From: Parafrankia sp. EUN1f
Lineage (GTDB): Bacteria > Actinomycetota > Actinomycetes > Frankiales > Frankiaceae
Assembly (NCBI RefSeq): GCF_000177675.1
Contig: NZ_ADGX01000040.1
Coordinates: forward strand, 1-64,000
Reading direction: 5' to 3'
DNA length: 64,000 nt
Under the pieces are notes generated by a model that worked only from the letters and a program-made list of their open reading frames with translations, made no database searches and was not told the DNA's origin. Within the stretch, counting starts at the first letter, position 1; each line of letters begins with the position of its first letter. A program made the position numbers and the translations under genes. Of this stretch, positions 34,415-43,730 are shown piece by piece.

Positions 34415-36616
34415 GTGGATGTGACTGGTGGGGACCCGCCGCGGTCATTGCAGCCACGGGCACGGTGGCGCTGGCTCGCGCATGCCCTCGCCCTGACCGT
34501 GCTGGCGCTGGTCGCGGTCGGCGTGCTGCTCGTCGTCGCCACCCCGAGCGGGGTCACCACGCCGAGCGGGGACTCGGCGAGCAGACACGGCTGGAGCCAG
34601 CTCATGCTCGCGGTCCCGTTCCTGGTCGCAGGATGGCTGCTGGCCGCGCGGCGGCCGGAGGTGCCGTTCGGCTGGCTGGCGCTCACCGCCGCTTTGACCC
34701 ACGCCGGTGCCGCGGCCGGCACTGGCTGGGCGATGTACGCGGTGTACGGCGGGCACGACCTGCCAGGCGTGGTAACCACGGGGATCCTCAGCGGCGCGTT
34801 CGAGGCCACGGCGCCGGTCATGATGGCGACTACCTGGGCGACCTTTCCCTACGGCCGGTTTCCACGCGGGCGAATCGGCTGGCTCGCCGCTGTCAGCATC
34901 GGGCTGTGCGCCGTGGGCTGGCTGTCCGGGCCGCTGTGGGATTTCAAGCTCGCCGACCCGCCGCCGAAGTACGCCGACGTCACCAACCCGATCGGTGTTC
35001 CCTTCCCCGGCTGGCTGCCGGTGCTCCTGTTCTCGTCGGGACTGCTGCTCGGGTCGGTTGTCATGGTGGTGCGCTGGCTGCGGGCCGAGGGCGAGCTACG
35101 CCGGGTGCTGCGCTGGCTCGCCGTCGTCAACGCCGTTGCCATCGTGTCGACGCCGCTCGTCGTGGCGCTGCCCGCCGGCGAGATGATCGCCAACGTCGGC
35201 ACCGTCGTCGAGCTGGTCGTCGTCGTCGCCGTGGTGCTCGCGAACCGGGTGTACGCCATCGAGGTCGTGCTCAACCGCACGCTGGTCTACGTCCTGCTGA
35301 CCGCGTTCGTGGCCGCGGTGTATGCGGCCGGCGTGGCCGTGCTCGCCGCGTTCGGGCAGGCGGTCGGCGGCCCCTGGTCGGTGGCGGCCGCTCTGGGCGC
35401 CGCCTTCAGCCTGGCTCCAGCCCATTCGCGGGTGCAGCGGATCGTCAACCGCTTCCTCTATGGAGAGCGGGATGAGCCGCACACGGTGGCGACCCGGGTC
35501 GCGGCCCGGCTGGAAACCGCCGGAAGCGTCGAGGCGCTGCTGCCGAGCCTGGTGGAGGCGCTCGCCAGAACCCTGCGACTGCCGCGCGCGACCGTGGAAC
35601 TGCGCGGCGACGACGGGTCGGTTCAGGCCGTCACCTACGCGGACACCGGCGACGCGGGAAACGAGACCGACCGTTCTGCAGGTGCGGCCACCGCTCGTTT
35701 CCCGCTTGTGCACCAGGGCGAGGAGATCGGGGCGCTGGTGGTGGGCCTGCGCTCGGGGCAGGGCACCCTCGGTGTGCGGGAAAGCCGGCTGCTGACCGAC
35801 ATCGCCCGCCAGGTCGCCGTCGCGGCGAGCAACGTGCGGCTCACCGAGGCGCTGATGCGCTCCCGGGAACGAATTGTCAGCGCCGCCGAGGAGGAACGCC
35901 GCCGGCTGCGCCACGACCTGCACGACGGTCTCGGGCCGGTCCTCACCGCCGCCGCGACGAAGCTGGATGCCGCCCGCAACATCGCGGGCCGGGATCTGCC
36001 GCGGGCGACGAGCCTGCTCGCCGACGTGCGCCGCGACCTCACGTCCGCGCTCGCCGACCTGCGCCGACTGGTCTACGCGCTGCGCCCGCCCGCCCTCGAC
36101 GAGCTCGGCCTGCTGGCGGCGCTGCGCGAGACGCTGCGCGGCGCCGCGCTGCCGGTGACGCTGACCGCCCCGGACACGCTGCCGCCGCTGCCCCCGGCGG
36201 TGGAGGTCGCCGCCTACCGCATCGTGACCGAGGCTGTCACCAACGTCGCCCGGCATGCGGGCGCCACCCGCTGTGACGTGACGATCGACTGCGCCGAGGC
36301 GCTGACCATCGAGATCCGCGACGACGGCCAAGCCCGCCGTTCCGAGGGGCGCACGGCCAGCACGGCCTCCTGGACTCCCGGGGTCGGGCTGACCTCGATG
36401 CGGGAACGGGCGACAGCGCTCGGGGGAACCTGGAGCGGCGGGCCCACCGCCGCCGGTGGCCGGGTCGTGGTCGAGCTGCCACGGACGTTGGCCGGCAGTG
36501 GCGTCCCGCGGCTGCCGAACACGCCTGACCGCCCGTCCGCCCAACACGATGGGAACGCCAATGACGCGAATGTCGAGGACACGGTGAACACCCAGCTGGC
36601 CGGGAGCACGGGATGA
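34415..36616 (+). CDS. NarL-type sensor histidine kinase, multi-pass membrane
   Basis: A 733-residue sensor. It has about nine N-terminal hydrophobic helices (HALALTVLALVAVGVLLVVA to AFVAAVYAAGVAVLAAFG), a GAF-like middle (TVELRGDDGSVQAVTYAD), a HisKA_3 dimerisation segment with the phospho-His in RRRLRHDLHDGLGPVLTAAA, and a HATPase domain (TEAVTNVARHAGA, GVGLTSMRERATALGG). It autophosphorylates and passes the phosphate to the adjacent regulator. GTG 34415 with GGGGAG upstream is preferred; the longer ORF reading has no ribosome site. The stop overlaps the regulator start by 4 bp (ATGA). Confidence 0.9.
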   Translation: MDVTGGDPPRSLQPRARWRWLAHALALTVLALVAVGVLLVVATPSGVTTPSGDSASRHGWSQLMLAVPFLVAGWLLAARRPEVPFGWLALTAALTHAGAAAGTGWAMYAVYGGHDLPGVVTTGILSGAFEATAPVMMATTWATFPYGRFPRGRIGWLAAVSIGLCAVGWLSGPLWDFKLADPPPKYADVTNPIGVPFPGWLPVLLFSSGLLLGSVVMVVRWLRAEGELRRVLRWLAVVNAVAIVSTPLVVALPAGEMIANVGTVVELVVVVAVVLANRVYAIEVVLNRTLVYVLLTAFVAAVYAAGVAVLAAFGQAVGGPWSVAAALGAAFSLAPAHSRVQRIVNRFLYGERDEPHTVATRVAARLETAGSVEALLPSLVEALARTLRLPRATVELRGDDGSVQAVTYADTGDAGNETDRSAGAATARFPLVHQGEEIGALVVGLRSGQGTLGVRESRLLTDIARQVAVAASNVRLTEALMRSRERIVSAAEEERRRLRHDLHDGLGPVLTAAATKLDAARNIAGRDLPRATSLLADVRRDLTSALADLRRLVYALRPPALDELGLLAALRETLRGAALPVTLTAPDTLPPLPPAVEVAAYRIVTEAVTNVARHAGATRCDVTIDCAEALTIEIRDDGQARRSEGRTASTASWTPGVGLTSMRERATALGGTWSGGPTAAGGRVVVELPRTLAGSGVPRLPNTPDRPSAQHDGNANDANVEDTVNTQLAGSTG

Positions 36617-37335
36617 CGCGGACGAACGGCGGCGCTGATCGTCTCGATCCGGAAGCGGCCGCCACCGGCGCTGACTGCGCCGACGGCGCGGCGGCGGGCA
36701 TCCGGGTGGTCATCGTCGACGACCACCGCATCGTGCTCGACGGTCTGGTCGTGCTCCTCGACTCGATGGACGGAGTCACCGTCGTGGGTGACGCCACCTC
36801 CGGTGAGCAAGCGATCGGGCTGGTCGAGGGGCTGCGCCCGGACGTCGTGCTCATGGACATCGAGATGCCGGGGATCGGCGGCGTCGAGGCGACCAGGCGG
36901 ATCACCACCGCCTACCCGCAGGTCGCCGTGGTGATGCTGACGATGTACGGGGAGGACGAGTTCGTCTTCGCCGCGCTGCGCGCCGGCGCCCGCGGCTACC
37001 TGCTCAAGGGCGCCCAGCAGGAGGACGTCGTACGCACGGTCCGCGCCGCCGCCCGCGGCGACGCCGTGTTCGGCCCGGACGTGGCGCACCGCGTCCTGCG
37101 CGCCTTCACCGACCCACGACCCGCGACGAAGCCGTTCCCAGAGCTGACCGACCGCGAGCGCGACGTGCTCGGCCTGCTCGCCAACGGGTGGCCGAACGGC
37201 CGCATCGCCCGCCACCTCGGCCTCACCCCGAAGACGGTGGCCAACAACGTCTCCAACATCCTCACCAAGCTCCACGCGACTGACCGCGCCGCAGCCATCC
37301 TCGCGGCCCGCCGCGCCGGCCTCGGTGACCCCTGA
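36613..37335 (+). CDS. NarL/FixJ-family response regulator
   Basis: A 240-residue regulator. The receiver domain has the acidic pair in VIVDDHRIVLDG, phospho-Asp in VVLMDIEMPG, Thr in VVMLTMYG and Lys in GYLLKGA. The C-terminal LuxR helix-turn-helix is LTDRERDVLGLLANGWPN to GLTPKTVANNVSNILTKL. About 30 extra residues precede the receiver. It is translationally coupled to the histidine kinase. Its targets probably include the divergent lipoprotein gene. Confidence 0.93.
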   Translation: MTRTNGGADRLDPEAAATGADCADGAAAGIRVVIVDDHRIVLDGLVVLLDSMDGVTVVGDATSGEQAIGLVEGLRPDVVLMDIEMPGIGGVEATRRITTAYPQVAVVMLTMYGEDEFVFAALRAGARGYLLKGAQQEDVVRTVRAAARGDAVFGPDVAHRVLRAFTDPRPATKPFPELTDRERDVLGLLANGWPNGRIARHLGLTPKTVANNVSNILTKLHATDRAAAILAARRAGLGDP

Positions 37336-37739
37336 CCGCACCCCCAGAACAAACGCTGAGATCCGTCTGCGGTGCCATGAGCTGGCCGTTCTGCGTCGCC
37401 AGGCTGCCTGGCCGCGTTGCTCGCGGGGCTCACCGCCATAGCGTCAAACGTCGGCATCGCGGTGGCCGTGCTCGGGGTCTGTTTCTCGCTGGAACCCTCG
37501 ATCGCCACTCACCCGAGGCCCGAGCTCGACGGCATCGACCACCGCACCGGCCGGGCCGATGCGGTGGTAACAACTCGGCGTGCTCGCCTTGGCGACGTTG
37601 AAACCTGCTGGTCAGAGGCCTTTTCCGCCGTGACTGGACAGGTCGGCATTGACCGATCCGGCAATAGCCGCTCCGAACCCAGGGGCAACAGACCACACCC
37701 GGGATATTTCGAGGCCTGGGAAACTGGCGGGAGTGTTTC
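37336..37739. other. Spacer with no recognised gene
   Basis: 404 bp after the response regulator. A short hydrophobic ORF fragment (GLTAIASNVGIAVAVLGVCF, about 37426) could be the remains of a membrane protein, but there is no start or family match. GC content falls towards the DUF2690 gene. Confidence 0.35.
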
Positions 37740-38198
37740 TCAGCAATGCACTCCAGGGATCCCGGCCCCACCGACGTACCAGCGCCCGTTACTGATAGTG
37801 TCCTTGTATCCAATTGTCGTGGATACGCCGACACCGCAGACGACGGGCCTTGGCGTGGTGCTGCAGGCCGTACTGCCTACTGCGACATTACATCCGTAGG
37901 TATTCTGCCAGTTGTCGTACTGCGCATGGGCTGCTTCTCCGGGCGAGAGGGTGTCGTTCAGCTCGAGATAGGCCCACTCCGTGTTGCAGCTCGAACTGTA
38001 CTTGACGGACAGCGTGCCGAGATTGCCCGACTGCGTTGGGTAGCTTCGAGACCAGGATGTTGATGAACCGATGACGATCGCATCGGACTGGTCACACGGC
38101 GCCGCGGCGGCCGGGGTCGCGGTTGCAACCGCGCCCAAGGTCCCCATACCGACCGCCGTCGCGGCGGCCGCTCCTACATTGAAAAAGTTTACACGCAC
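37740..38198 (-). CDS. Secreted DUF2690-type protein
   Basis: A 152-residue exported protein. It has a signal peptide ending in ATATPAAAA, then PCDQSDAIVIGSS, LGTLSVKYSSSCNTEWAYLE and paired Cys residues (CNVAVGSTACSTT, PVVCGVG). The segment LSVKYSSSCNTEWA is the hallmark of DUF2690, an extracellular domain of unknown role found mostly in actinobacteria. GTG 38198 overlaps the end of the upstream ORF by about 10 bp. Codon use is clearly less GC-biased than neighbours, suggesting acquisition from outside. Confidence 0.7.
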   Translation of the reverse strand: MRVNFFNVGAAAATAVGMGTLGAVATATPAAAAPCDQSDAIVIGSSTSWSRSYPTQSGNLGTLSVKYSSSCNTEWAYLELNDTLSPGEAAHAQYDNWQNTYGCNVAVGSTACSTTPRPVVCGVGVSTTIGYKDTISNGRWYVGGAGIPGVHC

Positions 38199-38605
38199 GT
38201 CTTCGACCCATCCTTCGTTTCGACGCAGGTAGGCCTGTCGCAAGGAAAGGCGCCCACGAGGACCTGGCTGTCGGACGACTCGTGAAACAACGTTTTGCGT
38301 ACCACTGGCACGCGCGCATCTGTCGAATCCACTGGACGGCCGACGGCCGACGAACCCCTGCCTGGAAAGAACACTGAGGACTTTAGCGTCCCATCAAGAT
38401 CGAGGCGAACGATCGGCCGAAAATCGCCACTCAACGAGTTCCGGGCCCGGATGGTTATCCGGTCACATTCTGTGCCTTCGGAATGGCGGCCGTCCGCGAC
38501 GGCCTCCGGCAGCAGCGGCTTCGCACCTTCCTGTGCGGCACCTGTGTGAACTGCGGATTCGTTGCAGTAGTCCTGGTGTGCCGTCTGGGCGGCGCCGTCG
38601 GCCAA
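38189..38605 (-). CDS. Hypothetical ORF overlapping the DUF2690 gene
   Basis: 138 codons from a TTG start, with no recognised family. The sequence (GDFRPIVRLDLDGTLKSSVF to FPCDRPTCVETKDGSKTCV) reads like a folded protein with Cys at the end. It ends in TAA within the start region of the DUF2690 gene, giving an 10-bp overlap of the kind seen in coupled genes. The frame is open a little upstream (RDAAVRRALADG) but has no good start, so the 5' end may be degraded. Composition matches the DUF2690 gene. Confidence 0.35.
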   Translation of the reverse strand: MADGAAQTAHQDYCNESAVHTGAAQEGAKPLLPEAVADGRHSEGTECDRITIRARNSLSGDFRPIVRLDLDGTLKSSVFFPGRGSSAVGRPVDSTDARVPVVRKTLFHESSDSQVLVGAFPCDRPTCVETKDGSKTCV

Positions 38606-38943
38606 CGCACGTCGAACGGCGGCATCTCGCTGCCGCCGTCACCACCTGTTATGGCCGGTGGCCCTTTCGCTACAGGAGCCGCCTACGTGGACCCCGGGCA
38701 TGTGAGGCAGATCTCACCCTTGTCGTGGGGTAGAAGACTCCCCGGGTGGACGACCGGTCAGTCGATCAGTCGCCGAGGTTCGTCGACGAGCTGACATTCG
38801 GGCTGAGCGTCACGATCCGCTCGCCGACTCGGGGCGCCGCCCGGCTGACGTCGAGCAGCGTGCGTCCAAGGGCCGTCTGGGTCGTGCCGACCCCGGTCGG
38901 GGTACGGCCCAGGTCCGCCGGCACCTCGAAGGCGCAGGAAGGG
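38606..38943. other. Spacer, no recognised gene
   Basis: 338 bp between the DUF2690 locus and the sugar-acid operon. It should contain the terminator of the SMP-30 gene and the promoter of the minus-strand ORFs. I see no motif that I can defend. Confidence 0.3.
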
Positions 38944-39846
38944 TCACCCCAGGAACGGCAGGACCGGCTGGCCGCGGACTCCGACGGCGGCGGCGAAGAC
39001 CGCGCCCGCGGCCGGGTGGCGCGTGAGGTCGGTGTGGCGCTGGGAGGTGGTGATGTACAGGGTGTCGAGGCGGTCGCCGCCGAAGGTGCAGGCCGTCACC
39101 CGGGGCACCGGGAGCGCGACGATCCCGTCGAGGCGGCCGGCGGGGGAGTAACGGTGGACCGCGCCGCCGCCCCACAGCGCCACCCACAGGTAGCCGTCGG
39201 CGTCCACGGTGAGCCCGTCCGGCACACCCGAGCCGTCGGGAACGGTGAGCAGGGCTCGACGGCCGTGCAGCCCCCGCTCCGTGTCGTAGTCGAAGACGTC
39301 CACCCGCGACGTCGGGGAGTCGACGTAGTAGGCCTGTGAACCGTCCGGGCTCCAGGCCAGACCGTTCGAGATGGTCACATCGGTCAGCACGACGCTGACG
39401 GTGCCGTCGGGCGAGAGCCGGTAGAGCGAGCCGGCGCCGGTCGTCTCGGCGTAGGCCATTGACCCGCAGTAGAAGCGGCCGTCCGGGTCGCAGCCGCCCT
39501 CGTTCATCCGGACCTCGGTGCCGGCGTCCCACAGATCCCCGAGGTACCGGCGGGTGCCGGAGATCAGCCCGGTCGGGTCGTCCGGGCCGGCGGGGTCGAC
39601 CAGCATGAAGCCCCGTTCCAGCGCGACCACCGTCCCGCCGGTGCGCCGTGGCCGCAGGGCCGCCGCCACCGCGCCGACATGGTCACGGCGGACGGCGCCG
39701 GTCGCCGGGTCGACGGCGAGGACGTCGCCGGCGAGCAGGTCGACGCAGCGCAGCCCGCCCCAGTCCGATCTCCAGTCCTGGTTCCAGACCGGGCCTTCGC
39801 CGTGGAAGGCCACCGGGTCGGTGATCTGCTCACTGTCGATGCTCAT
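38944..39846 (-). CDS. SMP-30/gluconolactonase family sugar lactonase
   Basis: Calcium- or zinc-dependent beta-propeller lactonase that opens sugar lactones to sugar acids. The metal ligands are in FHGEGPVWN (Glu), MNEGGCDPDGRFYCGSM (Asn), TISNGLAWSPDG (Asn) and GVPDGLTVDADGYLWVA (Asp). The length of 300 residues is normal. It starts 3 bp after the stop of the aldehyde dehydrogenase and is the last gene of a five-gene minus-strand operon for oxidative sugar breakdown, where it would act after the Zn-dependent sugar dehydrogenase. Confidence 0.9.
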   Translation of the reverse strand: MSIDSEQITDPVAFHGEGPVWNQDWRSDWGGLRCVDLLAGDVLAVDPATGAVRRDHVGAVAAALRPRRTGGTVVALERGFMLVDPAGPDDPTGLISGTRRYLGDLWDAGTEVRMNEGGCDPDGRFYCGSMAYAETTGAGSLYRLSPDGTVSVVLTDVTISNGLAWSPDGSQAYYVDSPTSRVDVFDYDTERGLHGRRALLTVPDGSGVPDGLTVDADGYLWVALWGGGAVHRYSPAGRLDGIVALPVPRVTACTFGGDRLDTLYITTSQRHTDLTRHPAAGAVFAAAVGVRGQPVLPFLG

Positions 39847-39849
39847 CGG

Positions 39850-41391
39850 TCAGACACCGTAGCGGTGGCGGGGGATCCCCCACGGGTTGTCATCGCGCAG
39901 CGGCTCGGGCAGCAGGCGCGCGGGCAGCGACTGGTAGGTGACGGGACGCAGGAACCGGGTGATGGACGTCGTCCCGACCGAGGTGTGCAGGGAGGTGGTC
40001 GCCGGGTAGGGGCCGCCGTGGGTCATGGCCGGGCTGACCGACACGCCGGTCGGCCAGCCGTTCCACAGCACCCGCCCGACCCGTTCCCGCAGCTCGGCGA
40101 GCAGGTCGGCGGCGAGGACGTCGTCGGTGTCCTCACCGTGCACGGTGGCGGTGAGCTGCCCGCCGAGGGCGCGGGCCGCCGTGAGCAGGTCGGCCGGGTC
40201 GTCGTAGGTGACGAGCAGGGATGTCGGGCCGAAGCATTCGACGGCCAGCACGCCCGGATCGCGCAGCCAGTCGGCGATGCCCGTGGCCAGCAGCGTCGGC
40301 GTCACCCCGTCCGCGGCCGCGCCGTCTGCTGTTACTCCTCCTGGCGTCACGCCGTCCGCTGTCGCCCCGGCCGGCGTCACTGCGCCGGCTGTCGGTCCGC
40401 CGGCTGTCGGTCCGGTTGTCGGCTCGGTTCCGGCGACGAGCACCCGCACCGCGGGATGGTCCGCGAGCATGCCGAGGGTGTGCCGGTAACCGGCCGCGAT
40501 CCGCTCCCCCAGCAGCGGGGTGGCCGGCCGTCCGGTGACCAGCTTGACCAGGTCCGCTTCGGCGGCGCCGGCCGGGACGAACAGCAGTCCCGGCTTGGTG
40601 CAGAACTGGCCGGTGCCCAGGGTGAAGGACTCGACGTACCCGGCCCAGATCTCCGGCCCGCGCGCCGCGGCGGCGGCCTCGGTCACGAAGACCGGGTTGA
40701 CGCTACCCATCTCGGCGTAGAAGGGGATCGGCTCGTCGCGGGTGGCAGCGAGGTCGAACAGCAACCGGCCGGCGTGCTCGGAGCCGGTGAAGGCACCGGC
40801 CCGCACCCGCGGGTCGACCAGGGCGGCCCGGGCCTGCTCGTCGCCTTCGAACAGTGCCATCGTCCCCGTGGGTGCGCCGGCGGCAGCCAGCGCGTCGACG
40901 ACGACGGCGGCGGTGCGGCGGGACAGCTCCGGGTGGCCGGGATGGGCCTTGAGCAGCACCGGGCAGCCGGCGGCGAGCGCGGCGGCGGTGTCGCCGCCCG
41001 CGACGCTGAACGCGAAGGGAAAGTTCGAGGCGGCGAAGACGAGCACCGGCCCGACCGGGATCAGCATCCGGCGCAGGTCGGGGCGCGGACCGGTGGGCCA
41101 GGCCGGGTCCGGCGCGTCGAGCGTCACCTGCAGGTAGCCGCCGTCGTCGAGGAGCTCGGCGAACAGCCGCAGCTGGAACGTCGTCCGGACCAGCTCGCCG
41201 CGCAGGCGTGGTTCGGGGAGCCGTGTCTCGCGCATCGCGACCGGGATCAACGTCTCGGCCGCCGCGTCCAGGGCGTCGGCCACGGCGCGCAGCATCGTGG
41301 CGCGTGTGGCCGGCGCGAGCGCGCCGAACGGTCGGGCCGCCGCCGCGGCGGCGGCGAGCAGTCCTTCGATGTCGGTCGTGACGGTGCTCAA
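39850..41391 (-). CDS. Aldehyde dehydrogenase, ketoglutarate-semialdehyde type
   Basis: NAD(P)-dependent aldehyde dehydrogenase of the 2,5-dioxovalerate (alpha-ketoglutarate semialdehyde) class, the last step of non-phosphorylating pentose and sugar-acid routes to 2-oxoglutarate. Key segments: FAASNFPFAFSVAGGDTAA, LLKAHPGHPELSRR, GAFTGSEHAGR, EMGSVNPVFV (catalytic Glu) and GQFCTKPG (nucleophile Cys). At 513 residues it contains an inserted Thr/Ala/Gly/Val repeat (TPAGATADGVTPGGVTADG, DNA about 40310-40425), absent from most homologues. It lies between the lactonase and the dehydrogenase in the operon. Confidence 0.85.
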   Translation of the reverse strand: MSTVTTDIEGLLAAAAAAARPFGALAPATRATMLRAVADALDAAAETLIPVAMRETRLPEPRLRGELVRTTFQLRLFAELLDDGGYLQVTLDAPDPAWPTGPRPDLRRMLIPVGPVLVFAASNFPFAFSVAGGDTAAALAAGCPVLLKAHPGHPELSRRTAAVVVDALAAAGAPTGTMALFEGDEQARAALVDPRVRAGAFTGSEHAGRLLFDLAATRDEPIPFYAEMGSVNPVFVTEAAAAARGPEIWAGYVESFTLGTGQFCTKPGLLFVPAGAAEADLVKLVTGRPATPLLGERIAAGYRHTLGMLADHPAVRVLVAGTEPTTGPTAGGPTAGAVTPAGATADGVTPGGVTADGAAADGVTPTLLATGIADWLRDPGVLAVECFGPTSLLVTYDDPADLLTAARALGGQLTATVHGEDTDDVLAADLLAELRERVGRVLWNGWPTGVSVSPAMTHGGPYPATTSLHTSVGTTSITRFLRPVTYQSLPARLLPEPLRDDNPWGIPRHRYGV

Positions 41392-41482
41392 GACCTTCCT
41401 TCCGTCCTTCCGTTCACGGTGCGGTGCGGTGCGGTGCCGCCGCGATCGGCCGCGGCTGCTTCCTCACATGTGCCACAGGTCT

Positions 41483-42561
41483 TCACGGGCGCAGCAGGAT
41501 CTTGACGGCGGCGCTGGCGGCGTCGTCGAGCAGGCGGAACGCCGCGCCGACGTCGTCGAGCGGCAGCTCGTGCGTGACGAGTGCCGCCGGGTCGAGATGG
41601 CCGGCGGCGAACGCGCGCACCGCGTGGCTCCAGGCCCGCGACGGCGCCCCGAACACGGTGTGCACGGTGAGCTGGGGGAGCACGAGATCGAGGGCGCGCA
41701 GCGGGTGGTCGCCGTCGGCGGCGAGACCGGCGAGCACCACCCGCCCGCCGCGGCGGGCCAGCCCGCAGGCCAGCGCCGCGCTGCCGGGGGCGCCGGCGGC
41801 CTCGACCACCACGTCGAAGTGCCGTGCCCACGGGGTGGCGGCGGCCTCGTCCGGTGTGATCAGCGTCGTGGCGCCGCACCGGGCGGCGAGCTCGCCGCGG
41901 CTCGCGCGGGGATCAACGGCGACCAGTTCGGCCGGGCCGCCCGCGGCCAGCAGCTGGGTGGCCAGCAGGCCGAGAGTGCCGGCGCCGACCACCGCGACCC
42001 GTTCCCCGGAACGGCACCGGCGCGCAGGCACATCGCCGCGGCGCACGCGGCCGGCTCCAGACCGGCGGCGGCACGCAGGTCGGCATCGGGCGGGAGGACG
42101 TGCAGGAGATGGCTCGGCACGACCAGGTGGTCGGACCACGCGCCCGGGCAGGTGAAACCGGTCTCGTCGTAGGGGGCGGCGCACAGGTTGGTGTCGCCGC
42201 CGCGGCAGGCGTTGCAGATCCGGCAGGAGCGGAAGCCCTCGGCCACCACCCGCCGACCCACGAGCGCGGCGTCCCCCGCCGGGCCCACAGCAGGGCTGAC
42301 CGCCGGGCCCGTAGCAGGGCTGACCGCCGGGTCTACCGCAGGGCCGACCGCCGTCACCGTGCCGGACCACTCGTGCCCCGGGATGACCGGGTACCGCACG
42401 AACCCGGCTGGCCGGGTACCGCGCAGCACCTCCCGGTCGGAGCCGCAGATACCCGCCCAGGCGACCTGGACCAGTACCTCGCCCGGCCCGAGGGCAACCG
42501 GCTCGGCCGGACGTGTCGCCAGCTGCCCCGGTGCGTCGATCCACACCGCGCGGCCGGTCAT
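41483..42561 (-). pseudogene. Zn-dependent sugar/alcohol dehydrogenase with a one-base frameshift
   Basis: Medium-chain dehydrogenase, probably oxidising the sugar to its lactone. The first frame (ATG 42561) has AGICGSDREVL and IPGHEWSGTV for catalytic zinc and the structural-zinc Cys in CRICNACRGGDTNLC. The cofactor domain continues in another frame: VAVVGAGTLGLLATQLLAAGG to the end at 41483. The switch is at the C4 run 42004-42007; one extra C there joins MCLRAGAV to GERVAVVGAG without a gap. It may be a true lesion or a sequencing error. There is also an eight-residue repeat insertion (AVSPATGP units, 24-bp period, 42283-42357). Confidence 0.8.
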
Positions 42562-42563
42562 CG

Positions 42564-43730
42564 TCAGCCGCCGCGGCGCGACGGCTGGGAGCCGCGCAGC
42601 TCCCAGCCGTCGGCGTACAGGTCGAAGTGGGCGCCGCGGGAGGGATGGGCGGCGATCACGTCGACGTCCAGCGTGACGCCGAGGCCGGGCTCGGTCGGCA
42701 GGGCGAAGTAGCCGTCCACCACCGGAGGCAGGCCCGGGGCGGCGAGCTTGACCTCCTCGTCCGCGAAGTCGTTGAAATGCTCCTGGATCATGAAGTTGGG
42801 GGTGCAGGCGGCCAGGTGCAGGTTGGCGGCGGTGAGGACCGGGCCGCCGACGTTGTGCGGGGCGACCAGCGTGAAGTGGGTCTCCGCGGTCGCCGCGAGC
42901 TTGCGGGTCTCGCCGATTCCGCCGAGGTGGCCGATGTCAGGCTGGATGATGTCTGCCGCGCCGAGATCGAACAGCTCCCGGTACTCGGTGCGGTCATGGA
43001 TGCGCTCCCCGGTCGCGACCGGGGCGTCGATCCCGGCGGCGGCCTTGGCCAGCGCCTTCAGGTTCTCCGGCGGCACCGGTTCCTCGACCCAGCCCGGCTC
43101 GAACTCGGCCAGCGAGGCGGCGATCCGGATGGCCTCGTGCGGCGCGAACCGGCCGTGCATCTCCACCAGGATCTCCACATCGGGCCCCACGGCGTCGCGC
43201 ACCGCCTCGACCAGGGAGATGGAGTGGCGGCGCTCGGCCCGGCCCAGCTCCCAGCGGCCGGCGCCGAACGGGTCGAGCTTGAGTGCCCGGTAGCCGCGGT
43301 CGACGACCGCCCGCGCGGCGGCGTGGAACTCCTCGGGTGTGCGCTCGACCGTGTACCAGCCGTTGGCGTAGGCCTTGATCCGATCGCGGACCTTGCCGCC
43401 GAGCAGCCGCCAGACCGGCTGCCCCAGGGCCTTGCCCACGATGTCCCAGCAGGCCATCTCCACGCAGGCGATACCGGACATGACGATCTCACCGGCCCGG
43501 CCGTAGTCGCCGCGCTTCATCCGGTCCACCAGGGACTCGATGTCGAACGGGTCCGAACCGAGCACATGGTTGCGCGCCGCCTCGGCCAGGTAGCCCAGCA
43601 GCGCCTGGGTGTGGCCGAGCATGCGGGTCTCACCCACGCCGACCAGCCCGTCGTCGGTGAACACCTGGACGTAGGTCAGGTCCCGCCACGGCGTCCCGTA
43701 CACGTGTGTCCGTACGTCCACGATCTTCAT
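42564..43730 (-). CDS. Enolase-superfamily sugar-acid dehydratase (mandelate racemase/MLE group)
   Basis: A 388-residue TIM-barrel enzyme expected to dehydrate an aldonic acid to its 2-keto-3-deoxy form, resembling galactonate dehydratase-type members. The capping domain starts MKIVDVRTHVYGTPWRDL. The Mg2+ ligand region is in ILVEMHGRFAPHEA, WVEEPVPPEN and TGERIHDRTE, with acid/base residues in ALKLDPFG and VAPHNVGGPVL. The ATG 43730 overlaps the stop of the U32-like gene by 4 bp, and its stop is 2 bp from the dehydrogenase start, so it is firmly in the operon. The actual sugar acid cannot be told from sequence. Confidence 0.85.
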   Translation of the reverse strand: MKIVDVRTHVYGTPWRDLTYVQVFTDDGLVGVGETRMLGHTQALLGYLAEAARNHVLGSDPFDIESLVDRMKRGDYGRAGEIVMSGIACVEMACWDIVGKALGQPVWRLLGGKVRDRIKAYANGWYTVERTPEEFHAAARAVVDRGYRALKLDPFGAGRWELGRAERRHSISLVEAVRDAVGPDVEILVEMHGRFAPHEAIRIAASLAEFEPGWVEEPVPPENLKALAKAAAGIDAPVATGERIHDRTEYRELFDLGAADIIQPDIGHLGGIGETRKLAATAETHFTLVAPHNVGGPVLTAANLHLAACTPNFMIQEHFNDFADEEVKLAAPGLPPVVDGYFALPTEPGLGVTLDVDVIAAHPSRGAHFDLYADGWELRGSQPSRRGG

